Below are positions 1 through 5,311 of a stretch of 13,506 bases of DNA, piece by piece; position 1 is the first letter of the stretch, and every line of letters starts with the position of its first letter. Location: positions 1-13,506 of the forward strand of contig CAZDRX010000025.1 in NCBI GenBank assembly GCA_964508225.1, read 5' to 3'. The position numbers and the translations under genes were made by a program. The notes beneath the pieces are model-generated. The model did not search any database. It had not been told where the DNA came from and saw nothing but the letters and a program-made list of their open reading frames with translations. This DNA comes from CAZDRX01 sp964508225. GTDB lineage: Bacteria; Patescibacteriota; Gracilibacteria; Peribacterales; Peribacteraceae.

Positions 1-240
1 GTCTTCCATGAACTTCTTCCACTCCGGCGTCCGGTTCCACGAGATTCTGAAGCTCATGCCGACGAGCAGAAGGAAGAGGACGGCGCTCGCTTTTCCTGCG
101 ATCCACCATGCACCGTGGAAGACATCGATGCCCCATCCGTAGAGAACGCCGAGGTCGTACGCGATGTGGTACGCCACCATGATGAGGATGGCGGCCACCC
201 GCGCGATGTCGATCTCGGGGGAGCGTGCATTTTTCTGCAT
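1..240 (-). CDS. DUF1624 / HGSNAT-like membrane acyltransferase, N-terminal part (runs off left edge)
   Basis: Reading the minus strand from an ATG at 240 gives 80 residues, open to the window edge. It begins with a charged stretch containing SPEIDIARVAAILIMVAYHI, then a second hydrophobic segment around residues 47-62 (WWIAGKASAVLFLLLVGMSF). This is the usual opening of the heparan-alpha-glucosaminide N-acetyltransferase catalytic family (PF07786, DUF1624): an E-(I/L)-D-x-x-R motif, a helix ending in a conserved H-x-x-Y-D (here HIAYD, residues 28-32), then a helix ending in VGMSF. Bacterial members are polytopic membrane proteins thought to move acyl groups onto envelope or exported sugars; the substrate here cannot be told. 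An in-frame GTG five codons upstream is possible, but the ATG fits the family and has TATGCT exactly six bases before it. The catalytic region lies mostly outside the window. Confidence 0.72.
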   Translation of the reverse strand, partial: MQKNARSPEIDIARVAAILIMVAYHIAYDLGVLYGWGIDVFHGAWWIAGKASAVLFLLLVGMSFRISWNRTPEWKKFMED

Positions 241-246
241 GAAGGA

Positions 247-252
247 AGCATA
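247..252 (-). promoter_or_regulatory. -10 element (TATGCT) six bases before the acyltransferase ATG
   Basis: On the minus strand TATGCT is followed by six bases and then the ATG at 240. Transcription starting about seven bases after the hexamer would begin at the A of the ATG, giving a leaderless mRNA. No SD is present and no clear -35 hexamer was seen. Support comes mainly from the same geometry at many other genes in the window. Confidence 0.5.
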
Positions 253-322
253 CACAGGTGCGGTTCCGGAAAATCTCTCCGTAACCGGCAACGGAAGAGG
301 GAAGCTGTCGATACATTTGCTC

Positions 323-351
323 TTGCGGGGGAGGGTGTACGAGCGTACACT
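323..351 (+). promoter_or_regulatory. Promoter TTGCGG-17-TACACT, six bases before ATG at 358
   Basis: TTGCGG (323-328), a 17-base spacer and TACACT (346-351) are followed by CTAGGT and the ATG at 358. Transcription would start at the start codon itself. The spacer and the first five bases of the -10 are covered by a perfect inverted repeat (335-350), so a bound protein would block this promoter. Confidence 0.55.
335..350. promoter_or_regulatory. Operator-like palindrome GTGTACG-AG-CGTACAC over the promoter
   Basis: A perfect 7-base inverted repeat with a 2-base centre ends seven bases before the ATG at 358. It lies between the -35 and the end of the -10. Size and position suit a dimeric repressor site, possibly autoregulatory or of LexA type. 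I do not recognise the sequence as a known operator. Confidence 0.45.
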
Positions 352-357
352 CTAGGT

Positions 358-621
358 ATGACATCACTTCTCCAGTCCCCCGAAGTGCCCCGCACCTTTC
401 ATGCCAGCCAACTGGTCATCGACTGCCGTGCCATCAACTTCTCGACGACCGGAAGCACGGCCGAGTCCGTCCTCGCATGGGTGCAGAGTTTTCCGCAGCC
501 ACAGGCCATGCGCGTGGTACTCCCCTCCTCCGCGCCGGAGGTCCGTCGCCTCCAGTGCACCTTGCAGGGAATGGGATACTCGGTGACTCGTGTAACAAAA
601 TGCGTTCCCGCACGTTTATAA
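358..621 (+). CDS. Hypothetical 87-residue protein
   Basis: An ATG at 358 opens 87 codons ending in TAA. I do not recognise the product. Residues 17-29 form a beta-strand-like segment (ASQLVIDCRAINF), followed by a possible helix (TAESVLAWVQSF), a second strand (AMRVVLPSSA), a helix (EVRRLQCTLQGM) and a last strand (YSVTRVTKCV). This alternation suggests a small alpha/beta soluble domain; there is no signal peptide or membrane segment. Three Cys residues (23, 67, 82) are present without a metal-site spacing. The frame stays open upstream to about 115, but the ATG at 358 has a complete promoter (TTGCGG-17-TACACT) six bases before it and is chosen for that reason. The palindrome over that promoter means expression is probably controlled. 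The gene is divergent from the acyltransferase and is followed after 7 bases by a tiny ORF. Confidence 0.6.
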   Translation: MTSLLQSPEVPRTFHASQLVIDCRAINFSTTGSTAESVLAWVQSFPQPQAMRVVLPSSAPEVRRLQCTLQGMGYSVTRVTKCVPARL

Positions 622-628
622 GTATCCA

Positions 629-727
629 ATGTCAAAACAAGCTTACGTCGGCATCGGCAAAGCGCTCCTCCTCTCGGTGGCCATCGTGTCCACACCCGCG
701 CTCATGCTCCGCTTGCTCGTAGGCTAG
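629..727 (+). CDS. Possible 32-residue single-helix membrane peptide
   Basis: An ATG at 629 opens 32 codons ending in TAG. The product starts MSKQAYVGIGKALLLSVAIV and is hydrophobic from about residue 12 to the end, with a positively charged N-terminus and one Arg near residue 28: a single transmembrane helix. TATAAG lies exactly six bases before the ATG, close to the TANNNT-N6-ATG layout of other genes here, so the peptide may have its own leaderless transcript. Its stop and that of the convergent glycosyltransferase share a palindromic CTAG at 724-727. It could equally be a chance ORF, since 32 codons is short in GC-rich DNA. No homologue is recognised. Confidence 0.38.
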   Translation: MSKQAYVGIGKALLLSVAIVSTPALMLRLLVG

Positions 728-2001
728 TCCCCTGCTTTCGGCGACAGGATTTTCAGATAGAAGCGTGCAGCGAGCAGGATGAATACCGGAAGGAACGAAT
801 GCAGGTACCGTGGCTCGGACGCCGCGATGATGGTGGTGAGGAGAAGCGCGGCGACCGGCAGGAGGAGGAACCGTTCACTCCCCCGCTCCTTCGGCGACTT
901 CTTCCACCAGAGCCCGAGGAGCGTGCCGCCGGCAGGAAACAGGACGAAGAGCGCGGTGAGAATCTGCGTGACGGCGACGAAGACTCTGTACGGCGTGAAG
1001 GCCGTCGGGAACGGGTGAATATCGAAGAAGAGGTCGTAGATTCGTCGCAGAAGTCCTGTGGCTGCCTGCGCGGGATGCTCGCTTACCCAAGCCAGATTCT
1101 CCAGTACCACGTGCGACTCCGGTGACACTTCGCGGAAGACTGTGAGCTTCCGAGCGAATGCGGTCGGGAGACGGATTTCGCCGACGCTTCCATCGTGCAG
1201 CGTCACCCGCACGCCGAAGAGATCGCCGTGGTTCGCCAGTGCGATCCGCGCGATGTCGTTGGAGATCAAGACGGGTTCGCCTCCGTTCTTCGCCGTCAGG
1301 AATGCCGACTCCGTGAGGATGATCGTGAGCGCGCAGGCGAAAAATACCGTCACGCACTTCAGGCGCTTCTTGAACGGAGTGGCATTTCGGCCGAGAAGCC
1401 AGATGACGAAGACGAGCGCGACGAGGAAACCGACGGCCTTGAAGATGGCCGCGAGTCCGATCGTGAGCCCCGCAAGTGCGAAGAGCCCGAGGCTCCCCTT
1501 CTCGTGTGCTCTATGGATCAGGATGAGGAATGCGAGCAGCAGCACGGTGAACGGCGTCTCGGCTAGTGCGTAGGCGGAGTAATCGAAGAGGCCGAACGTG
1601 ACACTTGAGATGGCGAGCGCGATGAGTGCCGTGCGCTTGCCGTACATCTCGTCTGCAAGGGCGTATACGAGCACCAAGATTGCAATACTCAAGATCCACT
1701 GCGCGGACTGGAAGACGATGACGAGGTCGAGGTTACGCCCGAGCAGTGCTGCAAGGTACAGCGGCATCCCGAGCGGCCACATCGCGTCTGCAGCCGTCCA
1801 GTGATCCAGCTCCGGGTGCCAGAGGAGGGTCGCATTCCTCCAGTAGTTCCACATGTCACTGAAGACGTACCGGTGCATATGGTCGAGAGCTGAGCCCGAC
1901 GAGTGCAGGGGGAAGATCCAGAGCCAGCGCAGGAGCGCTCCGATGCCAATGCAGAAGACGGCGATCCAGCGTGTGCCTTTTAGAAGATCTTTGGCCTGCA
2001 T
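724..2001 (-). CDS. Polytopic membrane glycosyltransferase, GT39/GT83 (PMT/ArnT-like)
   Basis: The 425-residue protein has roughly ten hydrophobic segments: one near residues 13-30, several between 90 and 210, and two or three at the C-terminus. Features fit the GT-C superfamily that takes sugars from polyprenyl-phosphate donors outside the membrane: an acidic loop with SDMWNYWRNA (residues 48-57), WPLGMPLY (75-82), the YALAETPF block (144-151) typical of RgtA-D/PMT_2 proteins, and a late EPRYLHSFLPV segment (from about 396), a hallmark of this group. The likely acidic catalytic residue lies in the first loop (D40 or D49). The acceptor (lipid, glycan or protein) cannot be read from sequence. 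The start at 2001 has TACACT exactly six bases upstream. It converges with the small plus-strand genes on its left, overlapping the tiny ORF by four bases. Confidence 0.78.
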   Translation of the reverse strand: MQAKDLLKGTRWIAVFCIGIGALLRWLWIFPLHSSGSALDHMHRYVFSDMWNYWRNATLLWHPELDHWTAADAMWPLGMPLYLAALLGRNLDLVIVFQSAQWILSIAILVLVYALADEMYGKRTALIALAISSVTFGLFDYSAYALAETPFTVLLLAFLILIHRAHEKGSLGLFALAGLTIGLAAIFKAVGFLVALVFVIWLLGRNATPFKKRLKCVTVFFACALTIILTESAFLTAKNGGEPVLISNDIARIALANHGDLFGVRVTLHDGSVGEIRLPTAFARKLTVFREVSPESHVVLENLAWVSEHPAQAATGLLRRIYDLFFDIHPFPTAFTPYRVFVAVTQILTALFVLFPAGGTLLGLWWKKSPKERGSERFLLLPVAALLLTTIIAASEPRYLHSFLPVFILLAARFYLKILSPKAGD

Positions 2002-2007
2002 GAAGAC

Positions 2008-2013
2008 AGTGTA
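2008..2013 (-). promoter_or_regulatory. -10 element (TACACT) six bases before the glycosyltransferase ATG
   Basis: On the minus strand TACACT, then GTCTTC, then the ATG at 2001. The hexamer is identical to that of the 87-residue protein at 358. No SD is present and the -35 is not obvious. A leaderless transcript is implied. Confidence 0.5.
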
Positions 2014-2050
2014 GATATTTGTTGCTCTAAGCGCATTCAGGAGTGGGAGT

Positions 2051-2179
2051 TTGCAAGTGGAGTCTCTTCATGGCAGCACCGGTTCTTATGATGCGGTGGC
2101 CTGTGCTTTAGCGCTAGAGCCTAAGGGAATGAGCTCCTCTATTTTCGAACTATGTTTAGGATTACTATTTGAGTTATGA
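2051..2179 (+). CDS. Possible 42-residue leader ORF overlapping the protease start (ATGA)
   Basis: A TTG at 2051 lies seven bases after AGGAG (2039-2043), the only good SD-to-start spacing noticed in the window. It opens 42 codons ending in TGA at 2177-2179, overlapping the protease ATG in a classic ATGA junction. The peptide contains SLHGSTGSYDAVACALALEP and a hydrophobic end (FELCLGLLFEL). The overlap suggests translational coupling. Against it, a TACTAT hexamer seven bases before the protease ATG would let that gene be transcribed alone, and the ORF is short with a weak start codon. I do not recognise the peptide. Confidence 0.22.
   Translation: MQVESLHGSTGSYDAVACALALEPKGMSSSIFELCLGLLFEL
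2105..2120. promoter_or_regulatory. 16-base near-palindrome around TAGCGCTA
   Basis: The site is centred on the perfect 8-mer TAGCGCTA (2109-2116). After one mismatched pair the symmetry resumes for three more pairs out to 2105 and 2120. It lies upstream of the AT-rich protease gene, near the composition boundary. It could be a regulator site or chance; a match to a known site was not recognised. Confidence 0.2.
2163..2168 (+). promoter_or_regulatory. -10 element (TACTAT) seven bases before the protease ATG
   Basis: TACTAT is followed by TTGAGTT and the ATG at 2176, close to the leaderless layout of the core genes. No convincing -35 is seen. AT-rich sequence makes chance matches more likely here than elsewhere in the window. 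Confidence 0.35.
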
Positions 2180-3024
2180 AATTTCCGGATGACATCTTAA
2201 AGAGCCTAGTATTTCTGGGTTATGAAGATCCTGAAACAGGTAAGAAAAGGTTTGTTGGTACCGCAGTTATTGTTGTGGTTGAATGCAAAATCCCTGAAAA
2301 ACAGTGGTACCAATTAGTGACTGCCAAGCATGTAAAAGTAAGCTTGGATGGAAAAAAGGCTTTTATTAGGGCAAATCTAGTTTCAGGAGGAACAAAAGAC
2401 TTTGATCTTCCATCAATTTGGTTTGATCATCCTGATGACCCGAGTATAGATGCGATTGTTAATGCATGGATTCCTCCTGATGAAGTAGATGCAATGCGCA
2501 TACCAATTGAAATGTTTTTAACCGAAAAATTGTCAACAGAAGGGAAATTGGGGATGGGAGATGAGGTATTTATTACTGGTCTTTTTTCGGGCATAAAAAG
2601 CGAAAATAAAAATTTGCCGATAGTGCGCACAGGAACTATTGCGCTCATGCCTAATGGGAAAGTAATCCCAACTAAGCATTTTGGTAACATTGAGGGATAT
2701 TTAATTGAAGCTAGATCCTTAGGGGGACTAAGCGGTTCGCCGGTCTTTCTTTACGAAAACAGCATATTTAAGTGGAAATTGCATTTCATGGGCATAATTC
2801 ATGGCCACCTTAAATTTGATGAGACTGAAAATGAGTATTTGGGAATCTTTGCAGATGGTGTTGGTAAAATTAATTCCGGCATTGCGATAGTTATTCCTGC
2901 ATATCAAATATTGGAGATAATTAATCAACCACTAGTAGTGGAGACAAGAAAGCAAATTGAGATTTACTATGAAAAAACCGGAGTTATAGAGTTGGATACC
3001 GCTAAATTAAATAGCATCCAATGA
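2176..3024 (+). CDS. Trypsin-like serine protease, stand-alone, AT-rich (probably acquired)
   Basis: The 282-residue protein carries a plausible chymotrypsin-fold catalytic triad: His52 in LVTAKHV, Asp92 in PSIDAIV and Ser186 in GGLSGSPVF, the equivalent of GDSGGP. The opening strand (FVGTAVIVVV) and the segment after the serine (LHFMGIIHGHL) also fit the trypsin-like peptidase family (PF13365). There is no signal peptide, PDZ domain or membrane anchor, so it appears to be cytosolic and unlike DegP/HtrA. G+C is 37-38% in three lines counted, against 53-70% in neighbours, with AT-ending codons and Lys/Ile-rich composition: good evidence of transfer. It lies between two minus-strand genes and ends 13 bases from the TyrRS stop. 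Substrate is unknown. Stand-alone trypsin-like domains occur in bacterial conflict and signalling systems, but no partner effector is seen here. Confidence 0.78.
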   Translation: MKFPDDILKSLVFLGYEDPETGKKRFVGTAVIVVVECKIPEKQWYQLVTAKHVKVSLDGKKAFIRANLVSGGTKDFDLPSIWFDHPDDPSIDAIVNAWIPPDEVDAMRIPIEMFLTEKLSTEGKLGMGDEVFITGLFSGIKSENKNLPIVRTGTIALMPNGKVIPTKHFGNIEGYLIEARSLGGLSGSPVFLYENSIFKWKLHFMGIIHGHLKFDETENEYLGIFADGVGKINSGIAIVIPAYQILEIINQPLVVETRKQIEIYYEKTGVIELDTAKLNSIQ

Positions 3025-3037
3025 CAGGAGAATTCAA

Positions 3038-4201
3038 TCAGATAATTCTAACAAACTTCCTCTTCCCCACCTTCACAATCCCCGCCTCTGCTTTGGCATC
3101 GATTGCACTCACCACTTTGTCGTTCACTTTCACTCCTCCCTGCTCGATCAGCCTCCTCGCCTCGGATTTGCTAGCCACAGAGCCACTTGCGAGCAGTGCA
3201 TCGATGAGGCTCTCCCCTTTCTTCGCCTTGTACTCCGGCATGTCCTCGGGGACGCCTTTGTTCTTGAAGACGTTCTCGAAGTTCGCCTCGGCAGCCTTGG
3301 CCGCATCGGCGGAGTGGTACATCGTCACGATCTCGCGAGCGAGGCGCATCTTGAGAGTCTTCGGATTCTCTTTGCCGTCCTTGAGTGATTTCTCGGTGGC
3401 CTTCACTTCTTCAATCGCGATGTCCGTGCAGCACTCCATGTAGAGCGGAATCAGGTTATCCGGCATCGAGAGGAGCCTGCCGTACATCTCGTCGGGAGTA
3501 TCGGTGATGTAGACGCAGTTATTGTACGTCTTGCTCATCTTGCGGCCGTCCGTTCCTTCGATCAGCTTGGTGGTGAGCACGAACTTGTCGCGCTTGCCGA
3601 AGGCCGTCTGCAGCGTGCGGCCCGCGAGCATATTGAAGAGCTGGTCGTTGCCGCCGAGCTCCACATCCACATCCAGCATCACGGAGTCATAGCCCACCAT
3701 GAGCGGGTACATGAATTCCGTCACGCTGATCGGGCTGTCCTCCTGCATGCGCTTCTGAAACATGTCGCGGTGGAGCATCTGCTGCACCGTGAAGTGGCTC
3801 GTGAGCCCGAGGATCTCCTTGAACGAGAGCGCCTCCAGCCACTCGTGGTTGTATCTGACCTCGAGCTTCTTCATGTCCAGAATGAGCTTGGCTTGGTCGA
3901 TGTACGTCTCGAAGTTCTTCTTCACATCCTCCGCCGTGAGCGCCGCGCGCATCTCGTCCCGCCCGCTCGGATCCCCCACCATCGCGGTGAAGCTGCCGAT
4001 GAGGAGAATGACGTGGTGACCCGCATCCTGAAACGCGCGCATCTTCCGGAGCGGTACCGAGTGCCCGAGGTGGAGCTTGGCTCCCGTGGGGTCAATGCCG
4101 AAGTACAGCCGGAGCGGCTTGCCGCCCTTGAGCTTCTCCTCCGCGAGTTTGCGGGGGACGACGTCGGAGACGGCACGCGTGAGGAGCTCAGTCTGATTCA
4201 T
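3038..4201 (-). CDS. tyrS: Tyrosyl-tRNA synthetase
   Basis: The enzyme activates tyrosine with ATP and charges tRNA-Tyr in the cytoplasm. The 387-residue protein has the class I signature HLGH (residues 44-47, in the GIDPTGAKLHLGH block), the tyrosine-site segment VELGGNDQLFN (about 180-190), and KMSKT (221-225), a Thr variant of KMSKS. An S4 RNA-binding domain occupies about residues 332-387 (ASKSEARRLIEQGGVKVN). Length and the GDPSGR motif match the shorter TyrS/TyrZ branch. A reading starting at 4210 adds three residues (MET). I prefer 4201 because a TTGCCC-17-TGTAGT promoter places the transcription start only about five bases upstream of it. The frame also stays open far upstream through the neighbouring gene, but that part is antisense to it. 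The gene is divergent from the pseudouridine synthase, 63 bases away. Confidence 0.95.
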   Translation of the reverse strand: MNQTELLTRAVSDVVPRKLAEEKLKGGKPLRLYFGIDPTGAKLHLGHSVPLRKMRAFQDAGHHVILLIGSFTAMVGDPSGRDEMRAALTAEDVKKNFETYIDQAKLILDMKKLEVRYNHEWLEALSFKEILGLTSHFTVQQMLHRDMFQKRMQEDSPISVTEFMYPLMVGYDSVMLDVDVELGGNDQLFNMLAGRTLQTAFGKRDKFVLTTKLIEGTDGRKMSKTYNNCVYITDTPDEMYGRLLSMPDNLIPLYMECCTDIAIEEVKATEKSLKDGKENPKTLKMRLAREIVTMYHSADAAKAAEANFENVFKNKGVPEDMPEYKAKKGESLIDALLASGSVASKSEARRLIEQGGVKVNDKVVSAIDAKAEAGIVKVGKRKFVRII

Positions 4202-4213
4202 CGTTTCCATGGT

Positions 4214-4242
4214 ACTACAGGTTTCCCGCTTGTGCAGGGCAA
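4214..4242 (-). promoter_or_regulatory. tyrS promoter TTGCCC-17-TGTAGT
   Basis: On the minus strand TTGCCC (4242-4237), 17 bases and TGTAGT (4219-4214) precede the ATG at 4201 by 12 bases. Transcription would begin a few bases before that ATG, leaving almost no leader. No T-box leader can fit: the whole gap to the divergent gene is 63 bases. Confidence 0.4.
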
Positions 4243-4249
4243 ATTCAGG

Positions 4250-4255
4250 TATACT
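4250..4255 (+). promoter_or_regulatory. -10 element (TATACT) of the pseudouridine synthase gene
   Basis: TATACT is followed by nine bases and the ATG at 4265, and contains the self-complementary GTATAC with its preceding base. A weak -35 (TTGTGC, 4230-4235) sits too close (14 bases). The tyrS -35 lies only seven bases away on the other strand, so the two promoters may interfere. Confidence 0.45.
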
Positions 4256-4264
4256 GCATGTCTT

Positions 4265-5170
4265 ATGCGTCTGGATGTTTCGCTCGCAGGCAAGCCCGAA
4301 ATCAAAAGCCGCGCCCTCGGCCAGAAGTTGATCGAGGCCGGACTCGTCCGTGTGAACGGACGCAAAATCCGCAAAGCGTCCTTCGATGTGTCGACGTCCG
4401 ACACCGTGGAGTGGGATGAGCTCCCCAAAGTGGAAGTGCCAAAGGAACCCAAGTCGACGGTCAAGCTCCCCGTGCTCTTCGAGGATGATTTCTGCATGGT
4501 GATCGAGAAACCCGCGGGCGTGACGGTGCATCCGGGCAGCGGCACCGGCCCCGGTGAAGAGACGATCCTCTCCGCACTCAAGCCGCTCTTCGCCAAGCGC
4601 AAACTCCCCTTCTCCGACGGCGAAGTGCTCGTGCACCGCCTCGATAAAGAGACGACGGGCTGTCTCCTCATCGCCAAGACGCCCAAGGCGCACATGGCGC
4701 TCCAGAAGCAGTTCGCCGATCGTACGGTGGAGAAGCGTTACCTCACCCTCGTCGACGGCATCCCCGACCCCGTTGCTGCGGTGATCGATGCGCCCATCGG
4801 TCGGCACACGAACCAGCGCACGAAGATGAGTGTCCATCAGGCGTCGGCCTCGCGCGCCGCGCGCACGACGTACCGCACACTCGGCACCGCCAAGAAGGCC
4901 GCACTCCTCGAGTGTGAGCTGCACACCGGACGCACGCACCAGATCCGCGTCCACCTCCGGAGCGTGGAGCATCCCGTCCTCGGCGATACGTCCTACGGGA
5001 CGAATTCATCGCAGCAGATGGCGGAGAAGTACGACATCAACTGTCTCTGTCTCCACGCATGGAAGCTCTCGTTCAAGTCCCCGAGCGGCGATGACGTATC
5101 GGTGAAGTGCGCAATTCCCGCACTGTTTCTGGAGACGCTGAAGAAGCTGGAGATTGCGGCACCGAAGTAG
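4265..5170 (+). CDS. RluA/RluD-family pseudouridine synthase
   Basis: The enzyme converts chosen uridines in rRNA or tRNA to pseudouridine. The 301-residue protein has an N-terminal S4-like domain (RALGQKLIEAGLVRVNGRKI, residues 16-35) and a catalytic domain from about 68: FEDDFCMVIEKPAGVTVHPG (72-91), then HRLDKETTG (124-132) with the catalytic Asp at 127, RTVEKRYLTLVDG, and GRTHQIRVHL near residue 225, which are standard RluA-family blocks. RluD of E. coli reads HRLDKDTTG, so the core is intact. S4 plus catalytic domain and the length match RluD, which modifies 23S helix 69, but the family contains several specificities and I leave the symbol empty. The start MRLDV fits the family opening and follows a TATACT hexamer. 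Two inverted repeats follow the stop. Confidence 0.92.
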   Translation: MRLDVSLAGKPEIKSRALGQKLIEAGLVRVNGRKIRKASFDVSTSDTVEWDELPKVEVPKEPKSTVKLPVLFEDDFCMVIEKPAGVTVHPGSGTGPGEETILSALKPLFAKRKLPFSDGEVLVHRLDKETTGCLLIAKTPKAHMALQKQFADRTVEKRYLTLVDGIPDPVAAVIDAPIGRHTNQRTKMSVHQASASRAARTTYRTLGTAKKAALLECELHTGRTHQIRVHLRSVEHPVLGDTSYGTNSSQQMAEKYDINCLCLHAWKLSFKSPSGDDVSVKCAIPALFLETLKKLEIAAPK

Positions 5171-5182
5171 AGGACCTGTTCC

Positions 5183-5215
5183 GTTCTTTTCTTGCCCAAG
5201 CGGCAAGAAAAGAAC
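5183..5215. repeat. Perfect 14-base inverted repeat with 5-base loop
   Basis: GTTCTTTTCTTGCC (5183-5196), loop CAAGC, then its exact complement (5202-5215), followed by CAAAAGAAAC. It lies 13 bases after the pseudouridine synthase stop and about 100 bases from the stop of the convergent FecR gene. The stem is AT-rich and lacks a following T-tract in the plus direction, so it is a poor classical terminator. It resembles AAAGAA/TTCTTT-type intergenic palindromes that recur in many genomes (recollection, not a search). It may act as a bidirectional transcript end or be a dispersed repeat. Confidence 0.6.
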
Positions 5216-5227
5216 CAAAAGAAACGC

Positions 5228-5272
5228 GTGTGCGCCAACTCCCTCTCCGCAGACCCCCACCGTGGCGCACGC
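5228..5272. repeat. Second inverted repeat, GTGCGCCA / TGGCGCAC
   Basis: GTGCGCCA (5230-5237) pairs with TGGCGCAC (5263-5270). The stem can be extended by a G-T and a G-C pair, and encloses a 25-base pyrimidine-rich loop. It starts 12 bases after the first palindrome, in the same gap between convergent genes. Together they look like one compound element of about 90 bases. No gene is seen in 5171-5311. Confidence 0.4.
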
Positions 5273-5311
5273 CGCCCTTGGTTTGCATTTCACAATTCCT
5301 TGAGCTTGTGC

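Noticed and set aside
54..395. Minus-strand ORF of 113 codons at the left edge
   Set aside because: Ser/Arg-rich shadow; another minus frame here encodes the conserved acyltransferase start.
3770..4264. Upstream extension of the pseudouridine synthase frame
   Set aside because: It is antisense to tyrS; the S4 domain begins right after the ATG at 4265.
4202..4972. Upstream extension of the tyrS reading frame by over 250 residues
   Set aside because: It is antisense to the pseudouridine synthase gene, has no family similarity, and the synthetase is complete from 4201.
5183..5215. Intrinsic terminator of the pseudouridine synthase gene
   Set aside because: The stem is AT-rich and not followed by a T-run on the plus strand, so I call it an inverted repeat and leave termination open.
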